From: Flavobacteriales bacterium
GTDB taxonomy: Bacteria; Bacteroidota; Bacteroidia; Flavobacteriales_D; Crocinitomicaceae
NCBI GenBank assembly: GCA_947449575.1
Contig: CANFRV010000017.1
Location: 22,444-86,443, forward strand
Direction of reading: 5' to 3'
DNA: 64,000 nt
This document shows positions 36,010-45,524 of the stretch, piece after piece. Position 1 is the stretch's first letter. The number at the start of each line of letters is the position of its first letter. Under the pieces are notes generated by a model. That model was not told the DNA's origin and searched no databases. It worked only from the letters and a program-made list of their open reading frames with translations. A program made the translations under genes and the position numbers.

Positions 36010-37704
36010 TCATTTCATTGAAGTGAAAAAATCTTCTAATATTGAGTGATTTATGTCGGCTGGGGTAAATATTTCCATCAATTTAGGTCTTCCATTTTCT
36101 TCATATTGAAAGAATGATTCCATCTGACCTTCAATTTCTGAAATAGAATTTGCGTTGAAATAATCAATAGCAAATGCTTTACAAATATATTCCGCAGAAA
36201 AAGAATGTTCGGCCACAAAATAATTATTTAATTGATTGGTAGAACTTGGTCCTGGAATAATTTTAAAAATACCTCCTCCCCCATTATTAATCATAAAAAT
36301 TCGAATATTTGAACTTAGATGATTATTCCAAAAAGCATTGCTGTCATAAAAAAAAGAAATATCACCCGTAATCAATGTATTCCAACTTGATTTATCGATA
36401 GAAGCCGCGCCAAAAGCAGTACTTGCACTTCCATCGATTCCACTCGTTCCTCTATTACTCCAATAATTAATACTTGCAATTGGATCAAATAACTGACAAT
36501 ACCTTACAACGGAGCTATTCGCCATGTGTAAATGCGACATCTCTGGAATATAATCTAAAATCGTTTCAAATACTTTTAGATCCGAGTAAGGAATATTATC
36601 ATAAAAAGAAGCCAACTTATCTTGTACTACAAAATCTTTTTGCTTCCATTTTGAGCCATAATTACTACTATTTCTTGCGGTGCCAAATGAATTAATTATT
36701 GTTGCTAAAGCAATTGGACTGCATTCGAACGTATGCGTTAACGATTGGTAGGTATCCATATACGGAAATTCAAATCCAACTTTCCAATGATGCTTTGCTT
36801 TGTACTTTCTTAGATATGATTTGATTCGCTTTGATACGATGGCACCTCCAAAAGTAATTAATAAATCAGGTGCAAAATCTTCTAATTCGTCTGCTGAAAG
36901 AGCATTCAAAGTACGGTCAATGCAATGAACAAAAGATGGATGAACCTGATTTGATGTATTTTCAACCATCACTACAATAGAAGTGTCATCAGAAAATTGT
37001 TTTAATTGTTCCAAAAAAGCTTTATTAATTCCCATTTGTCCACAAAGAATCATCTTTCTAGGAGAATTTTCCCAAATCGCTTTCAATTCTATTTCTTGTG
37101 AAGAACTCAATTGAAAAAAAGGTGTCATGGATTTAATCATCTTCCTTTGTTTTGATTCGATCTCAACGGTTCCATACAACGGCTCATGAAATGACATATT
37201 GATATGAATAGGTCCTTTCCAATTTCCATTTCCGTGATTAAAAGCGGTGGAAATTTCACGTTCTACATACCAATTATCATCGTGATGATTTAATTCTTCA
37301 TTTAAAGTGCAAGAATAGCGAATGTGATTTTTAAAAATAGTATCTTGAACAATCGTTTGACCATCGCCCTGATCAACCCACTCAACAGGACGATCAGCAG
37401 AAATTACCACTAATGGAATTCCTTGATAATACGCTTCTGCGACAGCTGGATAATAATTCAAAACGGCAGAACCGGAGGTGCAAATTACGCCTACAGGTTC
37501 ATTCAATTGTTGAGCCATTCCCATTGCATAAAAAGCCGCGCTTCGCTCATCATGAATGACAACGCATTCCACATCTGGATGTTCGTCGAAAGCAACAATA
37601 AAAGGAGCATTCCGCGATCCCGGCGAAAAAACAACATGTTTCATTCCATGTGAAATACATTGTTCCACAAGAATCTGCACTGCTTTTTTGTTACTTGACT
37701 TCAT
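36010..37704 (-). CDS. menD: 2-succinyl-5-enolpyruvyl-6-hydroxy-3-cyclohexene-1-carboxylate synthase
   Basis: A 564-residue thiamine-diphosphate enzyme of menaquinone synthesis, adding 2-oxoglutarate to isochorismate. Motifs: HVVFSPGSRNAPF at the N-terminus, HDERSAAFYAMGMAQ, ICTSGSAVLNYYPAV, RGTSGIDGSASTAFGA, and the diphosphate-binding region ITGDISFFYDSNAFWNN...NNGGGGIF. ATG at 37704 is chosen because it gives the family start MKSSNKKAVQ; an ATG at 37740 would add 12 residues. It lies downstream of menF on the same strand, separated by a dispersed repeat. Confidence 0.93.
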   Translation of the reverse strand: MKSSNKKAVQILVEQCISHGMKHVVFSPGSRNAPFIVAFDEHPDVECVVIHDERSAAFYAMGMAQQLNEPVGVICTSGSAVLNYYPAVAEAYYQGIPLVVISADRPVEWVDQGDGQTIVQDTIFKNHIRYSCTLNEELNHHDDNWYVEREISTAFNHGNGNWKGPIHINMSFHEPLYGTVEIESKQRKMIKSMTPFFQLSSSQEIELKAIWENSPRKMILCGQMGINKAFLEQLKQFSDDTSIVVMVENTSNQVHPSFVHCIDRTLNALSADELEDFAPDLLITFGGAIVSKRIKSYLRKYKAKHHWKVGFEFPYMDTYQSLTHTFECSPIALATIINSFGTARNSSNYGSKWKQKDFVVQDKLASFYDNIPYSDLKVFETILDYIPEMSHLHMANSSVVRYCQLFDPIASINYWSNRGTSGIDGSASTAFGAASIDKSSWNTLITGDISFFYDSNAFWNNHLSSNIRIFMINNGGGGIFKIIPGPSSTNQLNNYFVAEHSFSAEYICKAFAIDYFNANSISEIEGQMESFFQYEENGRPKLMEIFTPADINHSILEDFFTSMK

Positions 37705-37733
37705 AGGTGTAAAAGTAGGGAATATTTTGATAA

Positions 37734-37890
37734 TAGACATTAGATTTTTAGACAGTAGACACTAGAAATAAACCTATTATTTTTGAACCATATAAGGGAT
37801 TATAAGAACATTTAAGAGTTGTATGTGTTATTTCTATGACCTAATTTAAACACAGCTCATAAGTCTAAGAGCGATAGCGGTCTAACATCT
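37734..37890. repeat. dispersed intergenic repeat, copy E
   Basis: TAGACATTAGATTTTTAGAC, then AGTAGACACTAGAAATA at one end and CATAAGTCTAAGAGC, GATAGCGGTCTAACATCT at the other. Same plan and orientation as copies A1/A2, and the reverse of C. It separates menF from menD and overlaps the 3' end of menF by 2 bases. Confidence 0.7.
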
Positions 37891-38854
37891 AAAGTGTTTC
37901 GATAATATTCAAAAGTGTTCTGCTTTTATTCTCCGTTTCTTCCCATTCTAACTCTGGAACGGAATCGGCAGTAAAACCTCCGCCCAAATACAAATAAGCA
38001 TTTCCTTTTTGTATTTGACAACATCTAAGATTGACATACAAGGAAGTAGAATTTTGTGCAATGAAACCGATCATTCCTGTATAAAAATCACGATCATGCA
38101 GTTCTTTAGAATTTATTAAATCAATTGCCTCTTTTTGCGGAAAGCCACTGACAGCTGGAGTTGGATGTAATTTTAAAGCAATATCGATACTTTTCTGATT
38201 TTCCATATCAAAATTAATATCCGTTCTTAAATGTAAAACGGGACCTGCCTCCAAATCATACGGACCAGTAATTTCAAGATTTTCTATTCCTTGAGCACGT
38301 ATTTTTTCTTCAATAAAATCCGTTACATATGCTTGCTCCCTTTGCTCCTTTTCGCCCCAAGGTGTTGCTTTCTTCGAAAGTGGCTTTGTACCTGCGAGTG
38401 ACATCGTAAAAGCATAATTTGCTGACACATGCAACAACGTTTCAGGCGAGGCTCCTATCCAAGTCCCTACTTCTAGCCCAGAAATAAGGTACACAAAAGC
38501 AGTCGGATACGCGTCACATAAAGCATCAAAAAGGTGATTAATTTTATTTTCATCAAAAGGTACTTTTTTGATTCTAGATAAAACGGCTTTTTTTATTTTT
38601 TGCTCCACAATGCTATCCAAGAAGGATTTAGCTACTATTAAATATTTTTCTTTATCAATAACAGAAGGTTCAACGCAATTGAAATTGGGTGAGGAAAATG
38701 GAACAGTTGATGGTGAAAATTCAAAGAATTTATCTTTTAGATAGGAAGAAATAACAAACCCATTCGCTTCTCGTATCGATTTTAATTCACGAAACTCACC
38801 TGTTTGTTCTATTCTTGGATTTCCTGGAATCCTATATTTTAAAATTTCTGACAC
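37889..38854 (-). CDS. menF: isochorismate synthase
   Basis: A 321-residue chorismate-utilising enzyme (ADC synthase fold) that makes isochorismate for menaquinone. Motifs: AVLSRIKKVPF, ASPETLLHVS, MSLAGTKPL, LKLHPTPAVSGFPQKEAI and DRDFYTGMIGF. It is shorter than E. coli MenF because the N-terminal part is reduced, usual in Bacteroidota. The start is GTG, overlapping the thioesterase stop by one base (TAGTG). Next to menD, this makes isochorismate synthase more likely than a salicylate enzyme. Confidence 0.9.
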   Translation of the reverse strand: MSEILKYRIPGNPRIEQTGEFRELKSIREANGFVISSYLKDKFFEFSPSTVPFSSPNFNCVEPSVIDKEKYLIVAKSFLDSIVEQKIKKAVLSRIKKVPFDENKINHLFDALCDAYPTAFVYLISGLEVGTWIGASPETLLHVSANYAFTMSLAGTKPLSKKATPWGEKEQREQAYVTDFIEEKIRAQGIENLEITGPYDLEAGPVLHLRTDINFDMENQKSIDIALKLHPTPAVSGFPQKEAIDLINSKELHDRDFYTGMIGFIAQNSTSLYVNLRCCQIQKGNAYLYLGGGFTADSVPELEWEETENKSRTLLNIIETL

Positions 38855-39276
38855 TATTTTCTAGGTACAATCATAATTGTTAATCGGCCGGTACAAACTA
38901 GCTTATCTGTTTCCATATCAAAAATATCAACTTGCCACAAATGAGTTCTTTTTCCGGCATGTACAATTTTCCCAATCGCTTTGACCATACCACTTTTAAC
39001 CGCACTTACGTGATTTGCATTTACTTCTAGACCAACCGGATTTTCTTTCGACAAGTCAAGTAGTAACGTAGATCCAACGGATCCTATACTTTCAATTAAG
39101 GCAGCACTCGCTCCTCCATGAAGAAGACCCATAGGTTGATGCGTCCGATGATCGACAGGCATTGTAGAAACAACATAGTCATCTCCTATTTCAATACATT
39201 TAATTCCCAACACTTCCATTAAAGTGTTTTTATTATAGGAATTAACGACTTCTAAATCTTCTTTTCTTAACTTCAT
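38854..39276 (-). CDS. PaaI-type hotdog thioesterase, probable DHNA-CoA hydrolase
   Basis: A 140-residue hotdog-fold acyl-CoA thioesterase. The family motif is HQPMGLLHGGASAALIESIGS, with the acidic catalytic residue in the following helix. It is translationally coupled to menF, so it probably hydrolyses 1,4-dihydroxy-2-naphthoyl-CoA (MenI role). That is inference from linkage; related hotdog enzymes also act on phenylacetyl-CoA intermediates. Confidence 0.82.
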   Translation of the reverse strand: MKLRKEDLEVVNSYNKNTLMEVLGIKCIEIGDDYVVSTMPVDHRTHQPMGLLHGGASAALIESIGSVGSTLLLDLSKENPVGLEVNANHVSAVKSGMVKAIGKIVHAGKRTHLWQVDIFDMETDKLVCTGRLTIMIVPRK

Positions 39277-39286
39277 ATAATTTCAA

Positions 39287-39898
39287 CTATTTATTACACA
39301 AAGCCAAACCTTCTAAAGCGGAAGCATCCGTTTGATACATCAATAGAATTCTTGTAAATAATATTTTTGCTTCTTCCTTTTTTCCTAGAAAATAATTCGT
39401 CCATGCAGTCATATTCATAGCGTCATAATCTGTAGGGTAAAGCGTTAATGAGACATCAAAATATTTCAAAGCTTCCACGTAATTTTTCTTGTAATAATAG
39501 TTCATCCCTAATCTATAATTTACCAATGAGTTTTTTGGATCCAATCGCACAATTGTTAAATATGTATTTTCCAATGCTACCCATTGTTCTAAAGCAAGTT
39601 GAGGAAGTACAATTCCCCAAAGTGGCTCCGTCGCTTTTGGACTTAAAGCAATCGCTTTGTTATAATATGAAATAGATGTTTCATATTCCTTTTTCAAATA
39701 ATGCAACCATCCTAATCGCGCATTAATGAAATATGACTTTTCATTATAAATATCATTCATTGATTTTATAGCCTCTGGAAACATTAATTTTGATTCGAAA
39801 CTGAAGCTGTTCGTAAAAGCATCTTTCATCAATTTGGAATCTTGTGAAAATGAATTCAAAGAAAGGAATAAACAAAAAACAAGCGAAATCTTTTTCAT
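39287..39898 (-). CDS. exported TPR protein
   Basis: A 203-residue protein with a signal peptide (MKKISLVFCLFLSLNSFSQ) and about four tetratricopeptide repeats (for example SISYYNKAIALSPKATEPLW, YVEALKYFDVSLTLYPTDYD). It is a clear paralogue of the next gene upstream (shared RLGWLxYxxK, LSPQ/LPQxALEKW-like and NYFLGKKEEAKILF blocks). The ATG at 39898 gives a clean signal peptide. It is exported to the periplasm. It starts after the second TPR gene and ends 10 bp before the thioesterase, so transcription may run from the urea-transporter operon into the men genes. Confidence 0.75.
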   Translation of the reverse strand: MKKISLVFCLFLSLNSFSQDSKLMKDAFTNSFSFESKLMFPEAIKSMNDIYNEKSYFINARLGWLHYLKKEYETSISYYNKAIALSPKATEPLWGIVLPQLALEQWVALENTYLTIVRLDPKNSLVNYRLGMNYYYKKNYVEALKYFDVSLTLYPTDYDAMNMTAWTNYFLGKKEEAKILFTRILLMYQTDASALEGLALCNK

Positions 39899-39952
39899 TT
39901 TTTTTAATTTTAACATTTGTACCGAATTATTTTTTAAGTATCTAAATATACG

Positions 39953-40570
39953 TTATTTAATTAAACTTAGACCTTGAATTGCTGAAGCATCAGATATGTA
40001 TATCAATAGAACGCGATTGAAGAGAATTTTTGCTTCATTGAAATTTCCCAAGAAATAATTTGTCCACCCGCTCATCAGTAAAGAATGATAATCGAATGGA
40101 TATAGGTTTAAAGCAACATCAAAGTATTTCTTTGCCAAGGTGTAATTTTTTCTATAATAATAAATCAATCCTAATTTATACAAAGCAGTGGCACTTCTAG
40201 GTTCTAATTTCAGTATTGACAAATACGTCTTTTCTGCATCAACCCATTTTTCTAACGCAATCTGAGGAGATAAAATAGCCCATAAAGATTCAGCGGATGA
40301 TGGCATTATAGCACTTGCCTTTTGGTAGTATGTGATGGAATTACCGTAATTTTTATTGATATAATTCAACCATCCTAAACGCAGATTAATCGGATACGAG
40401 CGTTCACTGTACAAATCTTTTATGACCTTTATTGCTGCGTCATATTGATATTTTGCTTCGTATGCATAGCTTTTTGAAAAAGCCATTTGTAATTCTTTGC
40501 TATCTTGAGCAAAAGATTGACTTGAAAAAACAAGACAAGCTGCTAGGAGTATTTTTTTTAGAAATTCCAT
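39953..40570 (-). CDS. exported TPR protein, paralogue
   Basis: A 205-residue protein with a signal peptide (MEFLKKILLAACLVFSSQSFAQ) and TPR-like repeats (NLRLGWLNYINKNYGNSITY, LYKLGLIYYYRKNYTLAKKY). Roughly half the positions match the TPR protein at 39287-39898, so they arose by tandem duplication. It overlaps the upstream beta-barrel gene by 13 bases. Probably a periplasmic adaptor for the barrel protein. Confidence 0.75.
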   Translation of the reverse strand: MEFLKKILLAACLVFSSQSFAQDSKELQMAFSKSYAYEAKYQYDAAIKVIKDLYSERSYPINLRLGWLNYINKNYGNSITYYQKASAIMPSSAESLWAILSPQIALEKWVDAEKTYLSILKLEPRSATALYKLGLIYYYRKNYTLAKKYFDVALNLYPFDYHSLLMSGWTNYFLGNFNEAKILFNRVLLIYISDASAIQGLSLIK

Positions 40571-41907
40571 TTTATTGTGGTCATTATGTTATTATTCGTA
40601 TAACTGTATTTTGTTGTTATCGCGTCTTTTGAGGTAAATGAGTTATATTGATCATATTGACCTTGTCTCATTTGCCTGCTATACCCAATCGTTAACTCAA
40701 TTTTCTTGATATAAAAATGGGCATTCACATTCCAGTTCGATAAAATTGCATCTGCAGTATTGTATACGACAAACCCATTGCTCGTAATATAATTCGAATG
40801 ATCTCCAATCGAAAAAATTGCATCTACATACATTTTTTTGGTAACTTTTGCTCCTATTTTCTCAGTTATGACATACTGTTTGTTACCATCATTATTAATC
40901 AAAGCATAAGAAGCTCCTAGATAAAAATTAACATTGCCAAATGGAAAATACGTTGCCGAAAATTCCATTTGTTTTTGTTTTAGATTATACAAATCACTAA
41001 ATGACATTGAAAAAGAAGGGGAAATATATTTCATCCTCTTACCAATTGTCCCAGAAAAAGAAAAGTTATTATACGTTGTCTTTGAATCTATATAATCGAT
41101 TTTAGGAGGTTTCATAAATACAGGTGGGGCCTGCTGACCTAAAAGTTGATACAGTGTCGTATTATAAAATCCTAGTCCACCGCTAAATTGAAATCCTTTT
41201 TGAGTTTGATGGCTTAGACCGAAATTATACTGCAACTGTAAAGGAGAATAATTCTGGGTTTTACTGGAGGCTGGAAACATTACTCCTTGTGATGCAAATT
41301 GCTCCAAACCAATAGAATGAGTGTTAAAAATAGATAATCTATTATACAACTTAGTTCTCGATTTAATGGTATTCTCTGTCGAAAAACTTAAACCTATTGT
41401 CGATCCGTTGATCGTTGAATTAACATGCTTGTAGGGATTTACGACATAATTCTTCATTTGGGCCGTGAAGTTATTATTTGTAAAAGCTGCCAACCCTATT
41501 GAAAAACTGTCTATTTTTTTTACTTTATACCCAATTTTCAATTGCATATCTGAGGAAAATGTACTTGCTAACTTATTTGCATTTTCAACCCTGTTAGAAA
41601 ATAAATAAGAATAATAAAGATATTCTTGAGCAGTTGTATCAGCAGGATTCATGCCATTAGCTATTTCTAAATGCTTTATCGCTACATCATAATTCTCTTT
41701 ATTGTAGGCTAGTATGCCTATTCGCATTCTTAAATAGTAAAAATCAACTTTTTCTCTTAATGCTTTTTTTGTAGTCTTTTTTAAAGCGAGGTAATCATTA
41801 TTTATGAACTGAACATAGGATGCACTATCAATTCCAGCAAATGAAACTGTTTTTTGAGCATGAGAAAATGCACTTAAAATCAGAAATATTAATACTAAAT
41901 AACGCAT
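40558..41907 (-). CDS. TPR plus outer-membrane beta-barrel protein
   Basis: A 449-residue exported protein: signal peptide (residues 1-17), a TPR-like N-terminal part (~20-125, including YLRMRIGILAYNKENYDVAI) and a C-terminal region of alternating aromatic/polar strands ending in MTTIKWNF, an outer-membrane barrel C-terminus with final phenylalanine. The arrangement resembles YaiO-type barrels, but I cannot confirm that. It overlaps the urea-transporter fusion by 13 bases and the TPR gene by 13 bases, so all four are coupled. Confidence 0.7.
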   Translation of the reverse strand: MRYLVLIFLILSAFSHAQKTVSFAGIDSASYVQFINNDYLALKKTTKKALREKVDFYYLRMRIGILAYNKENYDVAIKHLEIANGMNPADTTAQEYLYYSYLFSNRVENANKLASTFSSDMQLKIGYKVKKIDSFSIGLAAFTNNNFTAQMKNYVVNPYKHVNSTINGSTIGLSFSTENTIKSRTKLYNRLSIFNTHSIGLEQFASQGVMFPASSKTQNYSPLQLQYNFGLSHQTQKGFQFSGGLGFYNTTLYQLLGQQAPPVFMKPPKIDYIDSKTTYNNFSFSGTIGKRMKYISPSFSMSFSDLYNLKQKQMEFSATYFPFGNVNFYLGASYALINNDGNKQYVITEKIGAKVTKKMYVDAIFSIGDHSNYITSNGFVVYNTADAILSNWNVNAHFYIKKIELTIGYSRQMRQGQYDQYNSFTSKDAITTKYSYTNNNIMTTIKWNF

Positions 41908-44060
41908 AGGTATGATTTATTAATTCCGTTTAAAGTGAAACTAAATTGATGAATATTCTTATTTTTCATTTCAATTTCAAAATTAATCTGTCGAAATTTA
42001 TAATTTAAAAATTTGGCTTCCACACTCGCTTTCAATGTGATGGTTGATGGCTCATGAACATTATCGATATTTATATAAGATGATGAATAATCTGCTTTCG
42101 TGAATAAGTAAAATGGAGCCACAAAATCCTGTGCAAATTGCACTAATTTACTATTAAAATGAACCAAAGGAACGGAATCATGTACCTCCACATCTTCATA
42201 GCAACCAAGTAAAACTCGATAGGCAGCCAAATAAAAATGAAAGAGAAGAGATTTTTTACTTCCTTCAAAATCAAAGAAATAAAACATGGTACCATCGTTT
42301 ACAAAATAGGCGGTAGACTTGGAATTATGGCAGTAAATGTACTTACGATTTAAAGCATCTGTAAAAACTTCCCAGTCGATAAATTTCGTAGTTCCTTCTT
42401 CTAAAAATTTCATTTTTTTACCTGGTAAAAAAGAAAAACTTTCCGTAAGTAATGATTTAACTTCGACATTACTAATAAATGTATTTTGTCGAGGGACTTC
42501 TGAAATTTTTAAATTTTGTTTTTCTTCTGACTTTTCAATAAAATACGCAATCGGATATTCAATTGTTTTTGATCCAACTTTAGGATTTATCTGAATCTGA
42601 AAATGAATGTGAGGCTCAGGAGATCTACCTGAATTTCCGCATGTTGCGAGGATAGTACCTTTGGTGACATATTCTCCAATGCCAACTTTAAACGAATCTT
42701 TTTTAATGTGACTAATTTGTGAAAATAGACCATTCAAATGATTCATTATAATTGTATTACCCCAATTATCAGCGGTATTAACGCCCGCAATTTCGTTTTC
42801 TTCAATCGTATTAATGATTTCATACACATATCCATCCAAAGGAGCTAAAACAGGCTTATTGTAACAATAAAAATCTTCTCTGCTAGTACCCAAATCTTTA
42901 TACGTTTGCGTTGATTCATCAACAATTACAAAATCTAACGCTTTCCCCCAATCTCCTAGGTGCGTAATTTTTCCATTATATCCCTGACTAACAAACCATT
43001 CCCCCCAGAAAGGCAATTGAATTTTTACCAAATGTTCATTTTTAAATCGATTAATCGAAGTAATAAATTTATAGATCGTTTTTTCTGCTGAATAATATTG
43101 AATAGTCACCAAATGAAGGAATTTATGAAACCATCTGTGCTGTAAAAACAACAAAAACAAGGAAATAATAACACTAAAGGATAACGTAAAAGATTTCAAC
43201 TGAAAGACATCCATTGTTTTATTTAAAAAAATCATCAACATCATCAAAACAGGCGTCAAACAAAAAACAGCAATGTAACTATATGTATTTGGAACGATGT
43301 AAAAACAGCCAATACCTATCGCCATAAAGATAAAATTAGATCCTACTAAATTTAAATCCAACTGGTTGACATCTGCACCAAAAGCTGAAAAGAAAAAATA
43401 GGCTGAAAAGAAACCTAGTAAACTTAATGTAAAAGCAATACGAGAGAAATACAACAATGCAGATGCAATAAAAATACCTGCCAAAACACTGGTTTGAAAA
43501 AATGTTCCCGCGATGGTTTTAAAATAAATCAGCATCGATTTTGGCATTTCGGCATCATCAAAATAATGAACAAAAGTATACATCCAGGAAGTCTTTTCAA
43601 CGGCAATTTTATTGACAGAATAGGCTAAATCAATATTTAAAGATATATTTTGAAAACTCCCTGCCGAAAGTGCTATTATAAAATAAGTAATTATGAACGG
43701 GAATGATAAAAAGGGTAACTTATGCCTGCTAAAAACGCCGAATAGCCATACTGAAATAATTAATAACAGCAAGAGAGAAACAACAAACAATAAAATAAAA
43801 GTTGTATTTATCTCATATTGAAATCCTAGAAATAATCCAAGCAGTAGCGCATTAAACCCATACAATCCTTCTTCAATTAATTTTCTATTGATTCCTATCA
43901 AATGAGCAAGAAAATTAATAAAAACAACAGCACAAAGTCCAGATAATCCCAAATATGGTGTGAAAAAAGTGGCAAAAAGAATCGTAATAGCTAGCACTTT
44001 ATCCAATGAATAAAAAATCTGACTATAACTATTCAAAATACTACTAATCCAATACTTCAT
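41895..44060 (-). CDS. urea transporter fused to an M23 peptidase domain
   Basis: A 721-residue fusion. Residues ~10-310 form a urea-transporter (UT) channel with about ten membrane segments, including LSGLCAVVFINFLAHLIGI and EGLYGFNALLLGLFLGF. Residues ~345-510 form an M23/LytM-like domain: HLGDWGKALDF, NTIIMNHLNGLFSQISHI and SPEPHIHFQIQ, giving the H...D and HxH zinc ligands. Residues ~520-721 are a domain I do not recognise. Such proteins could move urea or a small amide and cut or bind peptidoglycan. It leads the four-gene operon. Confidence 0.82.
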   Translation of the reverse strand: MKYWISSILNSYSQIFYSLDKVLAITILFATFFTPYLGLSGLCAVVFINFLAHLIGINRKLIEEGLYGFNALLLGLFLGFQYEINTTFILLFVVSLLLLLIISVWLFGVFSRHKLPFLSFPFIITYFIIALSAGSFQNISLNIDLAYSVNKIAVEKTSWMYTFVHYFDDAEMPKSMLIYFKTIAGTFFQTSVLAGIFIASALLYFSRIAFTLSLLGFFSAYFFFSAFGADVNQLDLNLVGSNFIFMAIGIGCFYIVPNTYSYIAVFCLTPVLMMLMIFLNKTMDVFQLKSFTLSFSVIISLFLLFLQHRWFHKFLHLVTIQYYSAEKTIYKFITSINRFKNEHLVKIQLPFWGEWFVSQGYNGKITHLGDWGKALDFVIVDESTQTYKDLGTSREDFYCYNKPVLAPLDGYVYEIINTIEENEIAGVNTADNWGNTIIMNHLNGLFSQISHIKKDSFKVGIGEYVTKGTILATCGNSGRSPEPHIHFQIQINPKVGSKTIEYPIAYFIEKSEEKQNLKISEVPRQNTFISNVEVKSLLTESFSFLPGKKMKFLEEGTTKFIDWEVFTDALNRKYIYCHNSKSTAYFVNDGTMFYFFDFEGSKKSLLFHFYLAAYRVLLGCYEDVEVHDSVPLVHFNSKLVQFAQDFVAPFYLFTKADYSSSYINIDNVHEPSTITLKASVEAKFLNYKFRQINFEIEMKNKNIHQFSFTLNGINKSYLCVI

Positions 44061-44092
44061 TCTGCTTTTTTTTGTAAACGATATTAAAAAAA

Positions 44093-44127
44093 GGATTGAG
44101 AAGAATTAAAGTTGATCTTCTCAATCC
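44093..44127 (-). terminator. Rho-independent terminator after the decarboxylase gene
   Basis: Stem GGATTGAGAAGA/TCTTCTCAATCC (44093-44104 with 44116-44127) followed on the minus strand by a T-run. It ends the PqqD/ATP-grasp/decarboxylase operon before the urea-transporter operon. Confidence 0.85.
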
Positions 44128-44138
44128 AAAATTACTGT

Positions 44139-45497
44139 TTATTTACTTGTTTTTACTAAGTGTTCTGGCATTCTTTCTAATTCCATCATGGTTTCCAATG
44201 ATTCATTTTCACGCAAAATATGAGATTTACCTTGCATATCAATCAATACAATTTTCGGTCGCATTTGAATAAACTGCATCCACTGTGTCATATTATATGC
44301 ACCCACTTTATGCACAACGACCTGATCTCCTTTGTTTAATAAAGGTAAATTGATATTTTCTCTGATGCAATCTATATTCATACATAGCGGGCCATAGATT
44401 ACCATATCTTCCGTGTGATGCGTAAATTCTTGTGCAGGAGATATTTTATAATCGTACCAAAAAGCGTTGAATAAAAGATTCACTCCAAAATCCATAATTG
44501 TTGCTCTTCTGCCGTCGCTTAATCTTTTTGTGGCAACTACAGATCCAATCAACCAAGCAGCATCATCAATTAACGCTCTTCCAGATTCAAGAATAATAGT
44601 TGGTAATTCATCTTGCTGGAAATTTGAATTTAAGATGGTTGACGTTATTACTTCAGCATAATCATCGATCGTTGGCACAATATCAGCTCCTTGAAGATAG
44701 GACCCTTTCAGCGTGTTTGTAGAGGCAAAACCTCCACCCATATCGATGTACTGGATTGCCAAGCCATATTTAGACTTAATATTTGTTGCTAAGTCACACA
44801 ATTTAAAAGCTGAAATTCCGTAAGCCGCAGTTGACAACATAAATGTTCCAATATGACTATGTAATCCAACTAATTCTAACTCTTTATGGGCCATTATTTT
44901 AATAATTGCATTCCATGCTTGCCCATTTTCATAATTAAATCCAAAACGGTCCCACATCGGATAAATTCCCACGTCCATATTCACACGAATCGCCACTCTC
45001 GCTTTTTTCGAAGAACCTTCCATCAAGGCAACTAAAGAATATAACTCATCAAAATGATCGATGTGTATCAGTGAATTATTTTCTACAGCCAAGGCTAAAT
45101 CTGCTACCGTTTTATCTGGACCATTGAAAATAATTTTATTGCCTTCAATACCGTTTTGCAACGCTTTTTTATACTCAAAAATCGATACAACTTCAGCCCA
45201 TGAACCTTCCTGATGAAAAACATTACAAACCGCACTTAAATAATTTGTTTTGTAACTCCACGCAAATTGGACTTTAGGGTATCTTGTCTTAAAAGCTCTA
45301 TTTGCATTTTGAGCATTTTTACGAATTTGTCTTTCAGAAATAACAAAACAAGGTGATCCGTATTCTTTTATTAATGTGTCAACAGGAATTCCATCCAATT
45401 GAGTAACGGGAGCAAATTCTGTTTTTGTCCCAAATTTATTCATACTTGTTGTATTCAACTTTTGTATAAATGGTCTTTCATATGATAATTTACTCAT
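44139..45497 (-). CDS. PLP-dependent decarboxylase, fold type III (DAP/ornithine decarboxylase family)
   Basis: A 452-residue alanine-racemase-fold enzyme. The PLP lysine is in FAWSYKTNYL (~residue 83), with YIDMGGGF for phosphate binding, LESGRALID and the C-terminal GPLCMNIDCI carrying the conserved cysteine. It decarboxylates a diamino acid or an amino acid on a carrier. It is unlikely to be the housekeeping LysA, because it is the last gene of an operon with PqqD-like and ATP-grasp genes; BtrK in butirosin synthesis is a decarboxylase of this fold working on a carrier-bound amino acid. Confidence 0.8.
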   Translation of the reverse strand: MSKLSYERPFIQKLNTTSMNKFGTKTEFAPVTQLDGIPVDTLIKEYGSPCFVISERQIRKNAQNANRAFKTRYPKVQFAWSYKTNYLSAVCNVFHQEGSWAEVVSIFEYKKALQNGIEGNKIIFNGPDKTVADLALAVENNSLIHIDHFDELYSLVALMEGSSKKARVAIRVNMDVGIYPMWDRFGFNYENGQAWNAIIKIMAHKELELVGLHSHIGTFMLSTAAYGISAFKLCDLATNIKSKYGLAIQYIDMGGGFASTNTLKGSYLQGADIVPTIDDYAEVITSTILNSNFQQDELPTIILESGRALIDDAAWLIGSVVATKRLSDGRRATIMDFGVNLLFNAFWYDYKISPAQEFTHHTEDMVIYGPLCMNIDCIRENINLPLLNKGDQVVVHKVGAYNMTQWMQFIQMRPKIVLIDMQGKSHILRENESLETMMELERMPEHLVKTSK

Positions 45498-45524
45498 GAT
45501 TTTTTTTATTTAGTTTAATACTGT

